Position numbers and translations under genes: made by a program. Of a DNA stretch of 64,000 nucleotides, positions 24,226-33,077 are shown piece by piece. Source of the stretch: a virus; IMG/VR virus record IMGVR_UViG_3300032213_000722, positions 1 to 64,000 of that record; one strand, 5' to 3'. Within the stretch, counting starts at the first letter, position 1, and the number at the start of each line of letters is the position of its first letter. A model generated the notes under the pieces. That model saw only the letters and a program-made list of their open reading frames with translations, did no database searches and was not told the DNA's origin.

Positions 24226-24233
24226 CAAATATA
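24226..24233 (-). promoter_or_regulatory. Host-type promoter box TATATTTG
   Basis: TTTTGTATATTTGTTA lies 5 nt before the ATG at 24220. The same string precedes the methyltransferase and primase genes. The short distance would give a nearly leaderless mRNA if the box is a -7 element. Confidence 0.4.
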
Positions 24234-24253
24234 CAAAACTTTTTTGATATTTC

Positions 24254-24535
24254 CTAATTTTCTTGATAAGTAATTGTACCATCTGCCAAATCTATTTCTG
24301 CGGATGGATATGTTTTTTCCAATACCCTTAAAACATCATTTAATTCTTCGTTTTTTTCATCAAATGTTTTTTCAACACCCATCAATGAAAGATTTAAGTT
24401 TTTTAATTCCTCATTCAACGCTCTAATTTGTAAGTGTGCAGTTCCAATTGTATTTACCAAACCATTTATTTCAGTTTGCAAATTAACCAATTTTTTATAG
24501 GTTTCCTCTGCTAATTTTTCAGTTTTAATAGCCAT
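24254..24535 (-). CDS. Small coiled-coil protein (paralogue of the 20480-20845 product)
   Basis: 93 residues: a coiled coil (about 5-70) with the C-terminal pattern EKTYPSAEIDLADGTITYQEN, matching the 121-aa paralogue on the other side of the glycosylation cassette. It sits just after the fibre gene in map order and has its own late-type promoter motif. No known catalytic motif. A chaperone or fibre-attachment role is possible but not shown. Confidence 0.5.
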   Translation of the reverse strand: MAIKTEKLAEETYKKLVNLQTEINGLVNTIGTAHLQIRALNEELKNLNLSLMGVEKTFDEKNEELNDVLRVLEKTYPSAEIDLADGTITYQEN

Positions 24536-24556
24536 AATTTTATTCTATATGTTTAT

Positions 24557-24566
24557 ATATAAATAT
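24557..24566 (-). promoter_or_regulatory. Late-type promoter motif ATATTTATAT
   Basis: 21 nt before the ATG at 24535, within ATATATTTATATATAAACA, nearly identical to the copy at 20870-20879. Confidence 0.5.
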
Positions 24567-24588
24567 ATGTTTTTTACTTTTTAATAAA

Positions 24589-25938
24589 TTAACAAGTATT
24601 ACCAGAACTAGTAGCTGCTCCATTTCCAGATGTTATAGTTGGAGTAGTTCCATCCAATACACATATAGTTCCAATATTAGTACTTGTTCCAGACGTATCG
24701 GTGAATGAGAACGAATCACTACCTCCAGCGCAATTTGTATATGTACCAGTTACAGTTTCATTAGCATTATAGTTAAATATATTAAAAGTGTAACACACCG
24801 GCGGTGTTGGCGGCGGTGATGGTGGTGTTGGCGGCGGCGATGGCGGCGTTGGTGTAGCGCCATAGCAAGATGCATTATTACAATCAGCTACCGAAGAACC
24901 TACTGTATCATCATATGATTGAACACCTACTTCATTTTGAATTGTATAGCAATATGATGTACCTCCTGATATTACTACTGTACCTGTACCATAATAGTTA
25001 GTTCCACCATATACAATGTAATTTGTACTATTATCACATCGTGTAGCATTGTAATAATATACAGTTGGTGGTGTTGGCGGTGGCGATGGAGGTGTTGGCG
25101 GTGGTGAACCTCCACAAGATGTTCCAGCAGTTGCAGTACTACCACCACTAAAATCCCAATAAGTTGAACCATTTGAATAGAAACCATTTGATACATATTC
25201 ACCACTATCACCAGTTTGTGCACCCAATTGTGTATTGTACAAATATGTACCACTACCAATTGAATTACTTGTACTCCATTTCGTACCCATATTAGTATAT
25301 GTACCATAATTAGTACATGCGTTTACACCACCACTAGCATCATACGCTAATAGGAATGAATACGTTGCCGGTGTAGGAGTTGGTGATGGTGGGGTTGGCG
25401 ATGGCGGGGTTGGCGATGGCGGGGTTGGCGATGGCGGGGTTGGTGATGGAGGTACAGGCGAACCACCTAAACAATCATAAACAGTAGCTACAACACCAGC
25501 CGAATCAAATGTAACCGCATATCTAAATCCAGCATTTGTATCATATAACATAGCATAATTACCACTATAAGGGTCACTATTATATGTTTGTGTTGATAAT
25601 GCAGAATTATCATATATTACCAAACCATTTGTAATTGCAAAACTATAAGATATATATTTAGTCAATCCACTTGTTATAGCACAAGCTGCTGCGGTGGTAT
25701 TATCACCCGGTGGATTACCCAATTGAATAGTTCTATAAGATGGTGGTGTTGGTGGTGTTGGTGATGGTACACTTAATCCATAAAACTCAGAAAATTGTAA
25801 ATCATTAGTTCCATTTGTAGCATAAGAAACACTATAAGCAGTACCAGCAGTTGCTAAATCTATTTGAGTACCAGATATAATACTTCTATCGGTATTCATA
25901 TCATCCATTGAAATTGGTCCTGATGCCTGTAATGCCAT
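24589..25938 (-). CDS. Proline-rich tail-fibre/adhesin-type virion protein
   Basis: 449 residues. The N-terminal 55 residues (MALQASGPISMDDMNTDRSI ... FSEFYGLS) follow a pattern common at the start of phage tail or fibre proteins. Small Ser/Thr/Tyr/Gly-rich beta domains follow, each with a few Cys, separated by (SPTPP)n or (SPPPTPP)n linkers at about 56-66, 165-188, 278-290 and 364-382. The beads-on-a-string build suggests a flexible surface fibre. Ser/Thr content makes it a candidate acceptor for the nearby glycosyltransferases. Its start overlaps the stop of the 2040-aa fibre gene (TAATG). Confidence 0.65.
   Translation of the reverse strand: MALQASGPISMDDMNTDRSIISGTQIDLATAGTAYSVSYATNGTNDLQFSEFYGLSVPSPTPPTPPSYRTIQLGNPPGDNTTAAACAITSGLTKYISYSFAITNGLVIYDNSALSTQTYNSDPYSGNYAMLYDTNAGFRYAVTFDSAGVVATVYDCLGGSPVPPSPTPPSPTPPSPTPPSPTPPSPTPTPATYSFLLAYDASGGVNACTNYGTYTNMGTKWSTSNSIGSGTYLYNTQLGAQTGDSGEYVSNGFYSNGSTYWDFSGGSTATAGTSCGGSPPPTPPSPPPTPPTVYYYNATRCDNSTNYIVYGGTNYYGTGTVVISGGTSYCYTIQNEVGVQSYDDTVGSSVADCNNASCYGATPTPPSPPPTPPSPPPTPPVCYTFNIFNYNANETVTGTYTNCAGGSDSFSFTDTSGTSTNIGTICVLDGTTPTITSGNGAATSSGNTC
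24795..24856. repeat. GGCGGTGAT-type short tandem repeats (Pro-rich linker)
   Basis: Imperfect short tandem repeats rich in GGTGTTGGCGG encode a Ser/Pro/Thr linker of the fibre protein. The stretch is GC-rich against the AT-rich surroundings, like the copies near 25066-25108 and 25381-25455. Confidence 0.7.
25381..25455. repeat. Tandem 15-bp repeat, about five copies (SPTPP linker)
   Basis: The unit GGGGTTGGCGATGGC is repeated nearly perfectly about five times with point variants at the edges. It encodes consecutive SPTPP on the minus strand. Near-perfect DNA identity indicates recent expansion or slippage, so copy number may vary between relatives. Confidence 0.8.
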
Positions 25939-28900
25939 TATTTATTTCTTTTTAATTCTTCAATTTCTGCTTTCAATTCTTTTATTGCCTCAACTAATAC
26001 AGGTACTAATTTTGTATAATCTATTGTTAAATAGTTTTCCCCAGATTTAGATTCATCGATAGTATTTTCTTTCATATCAAATGGTGCTAATGATACGATA
26101 TCAGGAAATACACTTTGTACTTCTTGTGCCGATAAACCTAATTGTGTTTTGGTATCAGTATATCCAAATGAATTTGCTAACTCATTGGTTGTATAGTAAA
26201 ATCCGTTTAGTTGAGATAGTTTATTTATTGCATTATCTATGTTACCCAATTTTGTTTTTAATCTTTCATCGGAAAAAAATGCCGTAATGTTTCCAGTTGC
26301 GGTTATATAACCATTGGCTGCGACTGCATCATATACTCTTACCCTACTGGCATTCATTATACCAACACAATCAATTGCATATCCACCATTTGGAGTACCA
26401 GTTGTATTAAATACTTTTAATCCACCATCAGTTACATATACTGCAGCGTAACTTGAACCAATGTTGTCACCATCTACCCACAAAGCCGGTTGTGAACCAT
26501 CACCTTGAACAATAACACCTTCCTGTCCAGGAGTTGAATCCCAAGTTAAATAATTAGTAGCATTTCCAAATTTAAATCTAGCTTCACCATCAAACCAATA
26601 GTTATTTGCATCTATGTAAATACCATCATCAGTACCACTTACGTTTGCACCTATTTTCATAGTACCAGCGGTAACAAATCCACTAAACGCTCCACCACTT
26701 GCGTTTATCGTACCACTAAATGTACCACTAGTTGCGGTTATATTACCAGTTATGGTTGCACTTGTTGCAGTAACATCACCATTATTATCAACCCTAAATG
26801 GTGCTGTGGCAAATGAAGCGGTCCCTGCCCCTAACCACATTTGTCCGGCCGAATTTACGTGGAAACTTGTTGCATCATTTCCACCAATATTAATAGTACC
26901 ACCACTAAGTTCACCCGTAAATGTACCACTTGCTGCGGATAGTGCTCCACTAAACGTACCACCACCATTTATATTAAGATTACTTCCATCCCAAGTTAAA
27001 TATTTTGAACCATTACCTAAACTAAAGTAACCAGTATCGTACCAATAGTTATTTGCGTTAATGTATATACCAGTTCCACCAGTAACACCTACTCCAATTT
27101 GAGCTCCACCAATTGTAACAAATCCACTAAAATTACCAGAGGTTGCGTTTACAGCCCCACTAACAGATAAATTATTACCATCCCATGTTAATGAACCACC
27201 ACTACCAACTAAAGATAAACGACTTGTGAAACCAGGAGAACCAAATGTACCCATCCATATACCACTATTTCCATATCCAATTGTACCAGTTTGACCTATT
27301 GAAATATAAGGTCTATTTACATTACCATAAAGAATAATATTAGCAGCAGAACCCAATGCGTTTGTACCAACGTTAATTGTATTTTGAACATATGATTCTT
27401 CAAAAATTGCAATCTTAGCTGCCACAAACAATTCTTGTGTTCCTAATGCTTCCCAATAATCAGTATCAATTCCCGGCGTTTTGTAATTTAAATAAGTTAC
27501 ATAACCACCAGCGGAAGCATCACCAACAGAACCAGAGAAGTATGTATTTGCACTTGGATTTAAATAAGTAGTATCCCCACTACCCGATTTAGCTGCATAG
27601 TATGTTCCACCAGTTCCACCATATAAAACCGCATCTCGTCTTCCAATAGATGGGTCATAATAATATTGGTCAACAGTTGAACTCCAAGGACCTCTGAATA
27701 CAATACCAGGTCCAACTTTACCTTCCAATTGAATTGCCATAGATTGTGTTTTGAAAAGAACTTGTTTTCCATTTTCAAAATCGATTCTATAAACAACAGC
27801 CCCAGTTAAAATTGTTGTTGGTGATGTCCATCCAATTACGTTTCCAATAGTAGCCTGTCCACTAACAACAGGCACTGTACTACCAGAAACCAAACTACCA
27901 GCCAATGTTATATTAGCTGATTTAGAATGTATTGTTACTTTGTACTCACCCAATGAACCAATGTTATTTCCAAATGGGTCTTGAGATTGTGCACTAAATG
28001 AAGTTACGGCAGTTAATGTTGTATTACCTTTTGATGCCACTATTGTTGTACCTGTATTTGTAAATGATATTGTACCTTGTACCGTATATACAATCGTAGA
28101 ACTTTCATTTGTTAGATACCCATTATATGATTTTATACCTTCCCGTATTCCAGTAATTGTAATAGAATCCTGTGCTTTAATTGGTGCAGCGGTTGAACTA
28201 CTACCATCTCTCAATGTTACTTTCCAAGTTGCAATTTCACCAGCAGCAACCGCATCTTCAGGTCCAATTGTTCTAGTTGCAACTGCCGTTATAGGTCCTT
28301 GTGAAACATCATCTTTGAAAAATTGATAATATTTTGAACCCGATGTATTAAATGCGGTTGCTACTAAAGTAATACCATCCGTTGGATTAACAACTTGTCC
28401 ATCACTATCATATGTTACACTATACGATGATGCTGCTAATTTAACACTTCTTGCGGCAGATGATGCAACATTTTTTGTAATGTTTTGAGTTCTTTCAAAT
28501 ACTGATGATGTAAATCTATGACCGGGTCCTAATGAATATGGATGTGCTAAAATATTATAAACAATACTAGCTGATACATATGGATAATCAAATCTACTAA
28601 ATGATGCAGTAACGGTAGTAGTTCCAACCCCACTTAAACTTGCGGTTATATTTTTACTAGCTGATGTTAATAATCTAAATGTACCAGGCGAAGTTGATGC
28701 TGTATTAAATACCAAAAACTTACCAGCTTCTTTTAATTGAATTGTAGTTTGTGCGGATGCGTATGTTGATACATATCCAACCTCATCGGCATTTAATGTA
28801 ATATTAGTGGGTGTTATTATTACATCAATTTGCGGAGGACCATCAACTGCTTTTGTATAATTTTGTACTATACTTTGCGTATATATTGATGATGTGTAAT

Positions 28901-31900
28901 ATGGATGTATAATCAATGGATATGTTATACTACCACTTAAATCCGTAAGATTTGAAGATGCGGATACTATTAAAGATGCCGTATATGGTACTCCAAACGA
29001 TGATGTAAAGTGTACATTACCCGGAGTTATATTTTGTGAACTAATCGAAGATGATGCAATGTGGAATGTACCAGCATCTCTACTACCAGTAAATACCAAA
29101 TATCTGCTACCTTGCTTTAATTTAATATCAGTTATGGATGGTTTGTAATCCAAAACAATTCCTTCCGAATTTGAATTTAAAGTCACATTAGCAGGTACTA
29201 CTTCAAATACAATACTTTCATCACCCGGTTTTCCTTGCGGAACTATTGTAAATGTCTTATCTAAACTTATAGATGATGATGTATAATCTTCAGTATAAGT
29301 TAAAGTTACAGTTAATGTTTTACTTTGAGATATTGGTAATCCTGTATATGAACTAATTGCTCTTGATGGAATTGTTCTTTTCTTTTCATCAATTGCTACT
29401 ACCGAAATATTTGGATGAAATTTACCAGTTACATAATACATCCAATATTCCGGCTCATAATCTAAATTTAAAGACATTGATGGGAATACCTCAAATGATG
29501 CGGTAAATGGTTCTACGTTAGTTCCTCTTTTATAAAATGAACCAGTAACACTTGCCGATACCGGTGTGAATATGGTTTGTGTTCTTGGATTAATAGTAAA
29601 CGTATCCGTATTATATGCCATAAACCCAGCATCTAAACCATCTTGCAAATCCTCTAAATTTATAGATGATAATACAGATGCAGATGCTATAAACGCAGGT
29701 TGTTGTGTTATTGAACCAGAAGATAATATATAAACTACTCTTACTTTATTTATAGAATCTCTATTAAATATTGCATTGTAGTTTAGTTGTTTACTACCCA
29801 ATTGTCCAGTGGATAATCCTTTAATATAATTTTGATTGACTGCTTTTTGTAAATTGATAAACTTATCAGGTTCATTCAATGGGTCTAATGATGCTGATAA
29901 TACGTGAAGTTGATAAGTATGCCACCCCTTTGGTCTTCCGATTGTATCATTTAAAATAATTTCATTAACACCATCAATTCTAACCGCTTGAATTTCTAAT
30001 GAAGCAGTACTACTGTTTCTAATTTGAGTTCCTCTATAAGGTCTAATAATAAAGTTTACACCACCAAACCCATCCAATACTTTTGTTATAACAATAGTAT
30101 CAGTAAATCCCTCCACTTCACCAGTTATTTGTAAATATTGTACATTTTTATCACTTCTACTACCAGTAAAGTTTGCAACAGTTAATATTAAATTATCAGG
30201 ATTTGTTTGATTCAATACACCGGGATATTGCCCACCTGCGTATTGTAAAGCAGTATGAGTACTACCATCATAATCAAATGATTGAGATGTATATCGAACA
30301 GAACCAGTTAATAATGTTTTTACAACTTGAATGTTTATAGAAGTTGGCGGAACAGGGTTTGAGCCAGAATCAAATTGAAAATACAAAGATGATGGGAGTA
30401 ATTGTAAACTTTTTTGTATTGTTTGTAAATTACCACCATTGAATGTTTTTTGTTTTTCAACTAATACAGGTATATAATTGTTATTTATATCATAAAACTC
30501 AAATTTATATATAAATGTTTGTACCGGTAAACTTCTTGGTACTGGTTGTATAAATGTTATTTCATCGGGTGAAAATGCTGTTTCTTTGGATGCTCGTAAA
30601 CTAACATTTGCAATATACCAATTACTACCAACTACCTCAAAATACAATCTAGCATTTTGAATTTCTTCAGCTTTTATATTATTGGTGGATATTGTTTTTT
30701 GTAATAAAGAATCGTTTGATGTTATTGTAGTTATATTTTGTTCAATTTGAACAGCTCCTCCATTCAAAGAACCACTTAAAAATACTCTTATATAATTATT
30801 AGCCGATACATTAGCACCCAATCTAATATTAAAATCTAAAGTATATTCTACATCTTTTGTTATAGGAATGTATTCGGATGTGTAAAATCTATTAACACCG
30901 GATACACTATCTAATTTAGCAGAATCGTACAAATATGTTTGATTGTAAGTAGCTGTTATATTTGCTGAAGATTCAATCCAATAATTATTGATAATATTGG
31001 TTGTAAATAATCCGTAATTTTCTTGGTTTTTGGTTGTTGTAGCTAAATCTACCAACAATTCATTTGCTTCTAATGCTATTTCTTGTACAAATTGATAATC
31101 AGATAAATCAGTTTGTGATTTTCTAAATACTTTAACTCTAGCAACATCCCCAACAAAAGATGTTAAATCGGTAAGTGTTATTTTTGCAAATGAACCAGTT
31201 AATGCAGTTGCTAAATTATCAAGACCTTCTGTGTAATTAAATGTAGTTGTATATGGTGTATTTGTGAAAGAACTTACTAATCCATTTTGGGTGTATGGAG
31301 TTGTTACGACTAACTCCGTTTTGTTTATTACTTCTTGAGCAGTTGTTGTATAATCTAATGATGGTATGCTTATTGTATTTTCAACAACAGATCCAGTCCA
31401 TGCACTAAAATTACCCGTATCGGTAATTTTTAATAAATAAGATGTTGGTAATGTGTATTGACTTAAATTAGTTCCAGCAATTGGAAATAATGGTATTCCT
31501 GTTACATTTCCTGTATTTGTTTTTGGAGTTACTACATTTGAAAATAATGGTTTTACAATTTCAGTTATAGATACTTTAGGTCTTTTATAAAATCTAACTT
31601 TATCTTCATTTGAAAGAAATTTATTTATTTTTACTCGTCTTTCCCATTTGCAATTATAAACTCCTTTCCATTCGGTTGGTACATCTTTAACAACACCATC
31701 GTTATCTACATATGTTTTTAACTCACCTAATACAGTAACGATTGCCTCACCAATAGGAGTATCTTCATAGATATGAACCGATACAATTTTTGATATACCT
31801 TCATAATATTCAGGCACACCATCACCTGGCTCATAATAAATTGGATTACCCTCAACATCAAGTATTTCTAATTTAATTTCAGTACTTTCCAATAGATGCT

Positions 31901-32060
31901 CAGAACCTTCTATTTGAAATCCATTTTTACCTCCAGTTAATGTTTCTTTAAATTCACTAATTCTAAAATAGTCGGAATTGGGATTTGTATCAACAATAAA
32001 TGTTTGAAAAGTTGTTAATTTTTCATTTAAGGTTGGTGCATATTTTTTAATTCTTGCCAT
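25938..32060 (-). CDS. Long tail fibre with C-terminal S74-type intramolecular chaperone
   Basis: 2040 residues. The N-terminal two thirds hold repeated beta-sandwich/Ig-like units with many GS(x)TASF-type strands. The region of about 1450-1920 has repeated GTFSG, ATSGNFSGFV, IGxNVSG and YINANNYWxDxGxFxxGN motifs of fibrous shafts. The last 115 residues (about 1925-2040) form an S74/endosialidase-type chaperone: SDERLKTKLGNIDNAINKL, LGLSAQEVQSVFP, LTIDYTKLVPVLVEAIKELK. This domain trimerises the fibre and cuts itself off at the conserved Ser before SDERLK. It is probably the main host-binding fibre. It has its own late-type promoter. Confidence 0.88.
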   Translation of the reverse strand: MARIKKYAPTLNEKLTTFQTFIVDTNPNSDYFRISEFKETLTGGKNGFQIEGSEHLLESTEIKLEILDVEGNPIYYEPGDGVPEYYEGISKIVSVHIYEDTPIGEAIVTVLGELKTYVDNDGVVKDVPTEWKGVYNCKWERRVKINKFLSNEDKVRFYKRPKVSITEIVKPLFSNVVTPKTNTGNVTGIPLFPIAGTNLSQYTLPTSYLLKITDTGNFSAWTGSVVENTISIPSLDYTTTAQEVINKTELVVTTPYTQNGLVSSFTNTPYTTTFNYTEGLDNLATALTGSFAKITLTDLTSFVGDVARVKVFRKSQTDLSDYQFVQEIALEANELLVDLATTTKNQENYGLFTTNIINNYWIESSANITATYNQTYLYDSAKLDSVSGVNRFYTSEYIPITKDVEYTLDFNIRLGANVSANNYIRVFLSGSLNGGAVQIEQNITTITSNDSLLQKTISTNNIKAEEIQNARLYFEVVGSNWYIANVSLRASKETAFSPDEITFIQPVPRSLPVQTFIYKFEFYDINNNYIPVLVEKQKTFNGGNLQTIQKSLQLLPSSLYFQFDSGSNPVPPTSINIQVVKTLLTGSVRYTSQSFDYDGSTHTALQYAGGQYPGVLNQTNPDNLILTVANFTGSRSDKNVQYLQITGEVEGFTDTIVITKVLDGFGGVNFIIRPYRGTQIRNSSTASLEIQAVRIDGVNEIILNDTIGRPKGWHTYQLHVLSASLDPLNEPDKFINLQKAVNQNYIKGLSTGQLGSKQLNYNAIFNRDSINKVRVVYILSSGSITQQPAFIASASVLSSINLEDLQDGLDAGFMAYNTDTFTINPRTQTIFTPVSASVTGSFYKRGTNVEPFTASFEVFPSMSLNLDYEPEYWMYYVTGKFHPNISVVAIDEKKRTIPSRAISSYTGLPISQSKTLTVTLTYTEDYTSSSISLDKTFTIVPQGKPGDESIVFEVVPANVTLNSNSEGIVLDYKPSITDIKLKQGSRYLVFTGSRDAGTFHIASSSISSQNITPGNVHFTSSFGVPYTASLIVSASSNLTDLSGSITYPLIIHPYYTSSIYTQSIVQNYTKAVDGPPQIDVIITPTNITLNADEVGYVSTYASAQTTIQLKEAGKFLVFNTASTSPGTFRLLTSASKNITASLSGVGTTTVTASFSRFDYPYVSASIVYNILAHPYSLGPGHRFTSSVFERTQNITKNVASSAARSVKLAASSYSVTYDSDGQVVNPTDGITLVATAFNTSGSKYYQFFKDDVSQGPITAVATRTIGPEDAVAAGEIATWKVTLRDGSSSTAAPIKAQDSITITGIREGIKSYNGYLTNESSTIVYTVQGTISFTNTGTTIVASKGNTTLTAVTSFSAQSQDPFGNNIGSLGEYKVTIHSKSANITLAGSLVSGSTVPVVSGQATIGNVIGWTSPTTILTGAVVYRIDFENGKQVLFKTQSMAIQLEGKVGPGIVFRGPWSSTVDQYYYDPSIGRRDAVLYGGTGGTYYAAKSGSGDTTYLNPSANTYFSGSVGDASAGGYVTYLNYKTPGIDTDYWEALGTQELFVAAKIAIFEESYVQNTINVGTNALGSAANIILYGNVNRPYISIGQTGTIGYGNSGIWMGTFGSPGFTSRLSLVGSGGSLTWDGNNLSVSGAVNATSGNFSGFVTIGGAQIGVGVTGGTGIYINANNYWYDTGYFSLGNGSKYLTWDGSNLNINGGGTFSGALSAASGTFTGELSGGTINIGGNDATSFHVNSAGQMWLGAGTASFATAPFRVDNNGDVTATSATITGNITATSGTFSGTINASGGAFSGFVTAGTMKIGANVSGTDDGIYIDANNYWFDGEARFKFGNATNYLTWDSTPGQEGVIVQGDGSQPALWVDGDNIGSSYAAVYVTDGGLKVFNTTGTPNGGYAIDCVGIMNASRVRVYDAVAANGYITATGNITAFFSDERLKTKLGNIDNAINKLSQLNGFYYTTNELANSFGYTDTKTQLGLSAQEVQSVFPDIVSLAPFDMKENTIDESKSGENYLTIDYTKLVPVLVEAIKELKAEIEELKRNK

Positions 32061-32082
32061 TATATATTTCTATTAGTTCTCA

Positions 32083-32092
32083 ATATAAATAT
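32083..32092 (-). promoter_or_regulatory. Late-type promoter motif ATATTTATAT
   Basis: 22 nt before the ATG at 32060 of the long fibre gene; it would drive both fibre genes. Confidence 0.5.
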
Positions 32093-32151
32093 TCACAAAA
32101 AATAAAAATTTCCTATTTATTTTAGAAAACTAAAGAAATATAAAGAATTGT

Positions 32152-32856
32152 TTAGATTAGTTCAATACCACCAGTAATAGTGTGACACAATTGGTTGTAC
32201 CATTCATAATCAGAATCTGTAAATTTTATTTTGAAAGGTATTCTTGCTAAACTCAAAGCTATTGCAGCTCCAGTCCTTACTGTTACAACTTGTTTAGCTC
32301 CAGCAGATAGTTGTAAATTTTTTATTATTGAATTTGATTCATTTAAATTTATTGCATCAAAATCTTGCAATTGTGGTGAATATAACTTATCTATTTTAAC
32401 TAAATTATCTTTATAGGTATAATCTATATTACCATAATTTAATTTATATTCGTAATCTACACCAAACCCATACTCTTCTGCAAAATGTTCACTAAAAAAT
32501 TTAATTTGTTTGGTAGAGTATTGTTCATTATCATAACCAAAGCAGTAAACATTATCATAATAGTTATTAAATTTTTTGTTTAATATACCACTAATATTAC
32601 TATAAGGTCTAAAACAACAAGTTGTCAATGGGATTTTCCATTCCTCTATTGATGAAAATTGAAAAATATGAACTTTATTTACAAATTTTTCATATGATAA
32701 TATTTCAACTAATTCATTATAATATGGTGTATTATCACAAATTGCCCAATCAATTTTTGTATTATATTCTTTACAAAACCAAGAAACAATTGGTAATATG
32801 TGTAAACAATCACCCAATCGCATAGCTGTAGCAAATAATACTTTTTTAGATTCCAT
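32152..32856 (-). CDS. Heptosyltransferase-like (GT9-type) protein, short form
   Basis: 234 residues. The N-terminus KVLFATAMRLGDCLHILPIV is the GT9 start pattern (GDxLHxLP), followed by a Rossmann-type region. The C-terminal part (KQVVTVRTGAAIALSLARIP) resembles the acceptor-excluding end of GT9 enzymes, where a conserved S/T-x-x-x-LA stretch occurs. At 234 residues it is shorter than the usual 320-390, so the second half is reduced. It lies directly upstream of the long fibre gene. A role in fibre glycosylation is inferred; it might also be inactive. Confidence 0.45.
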   Translation of the reverse strand: MESKKVLFATAMRLGDCLHILPIVSWFCKEYNTKIDWAICDNTPYYNELVEILSYEKFVNKVHIFQFSSIEEWKIPLTTCCFRPYSNISGILNKKFNNYYDNVYCFGYDNEQYSTKQIKFFSEHFAEEYGFGVDYEYKLNYGNIDYTYKDNLVKIDKLYSPQLQDFDAINLNESNSIIKNLQLSAGAKQVVTVRTGAAIALSLARIPFKIKFTDSDYEWYNQLCHTITGGIELI

Positions 32857-32859
32857 TAA

Positions 32860-32869
32860 ATATAAATAT
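32860..32869. promoter_or_regulatory. Late-type motif between divergent genes (32856 minus, 32910 plus)
   Basis: ATATTTATAT on the minus strand lies only 3 nt before the ATG at 32856, too close for the usual layout. Read on the plus strand it is ATATAAATAT, which contains the T4 late box TATAAATA, 40 nt before the ATG at 32910. Which gene it serves is unclear. Confidence 0.35.
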
Positions 32870-32909
32870 TATTTTTTGATATAGTTATATCTAAAGAATT
32901 CTAAAGAAT

Positions 32910-33077
32910 ATGAAAAAATATGCAATGATACAAATTGATGCGGAAGTGCATCTTATGTTGAAAGAATTTTGTAAAGATAAAGGTTATAAATTAAATGGTT
33001 TGGTTGAAGCTTTGATAAAAGAAAAAGTATTACCAAAACCCCAACCAAAAAATATATTACCATCTGTTAAAAGTTAA
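32910..33077 (+). CDS. Small ribbon-helix-helix-type DNA-binding protein
   Basis: A 55-residue plus-strand frame starting MKKYAMIQIDAEVHLMLKEF. The pattern is beta-strand (YAMIQID), AEVHLMLKEFCKDKG helix, turn, then LNGLVEALIKEKV helix, which is the RHH/Arc-MetJ layout. It converges on the gp47/46 gene and overlaps its 3' end by 11 nt. It is one of only two probable plus-strand genes in the window. RHH proteins are small dimeric repressors; the target here is unknown. It is too short for routine gene calling, so protein-level confirmation would matter. Confidence 0.6.
   Translation: MKKYAMIQIDAEVHLMLKEFCKDKGYKLNGLVEALIKEKVLPKPQPKNILPSVKS

Noticed and set aside
25381-25455. Regularly spaced repeats considered as a CRISPR-like array.
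   Set aside because: Repeats are contiguous 15-bp units without spacers and lie in frame in a fibre gene, so they are coding minisatellites.
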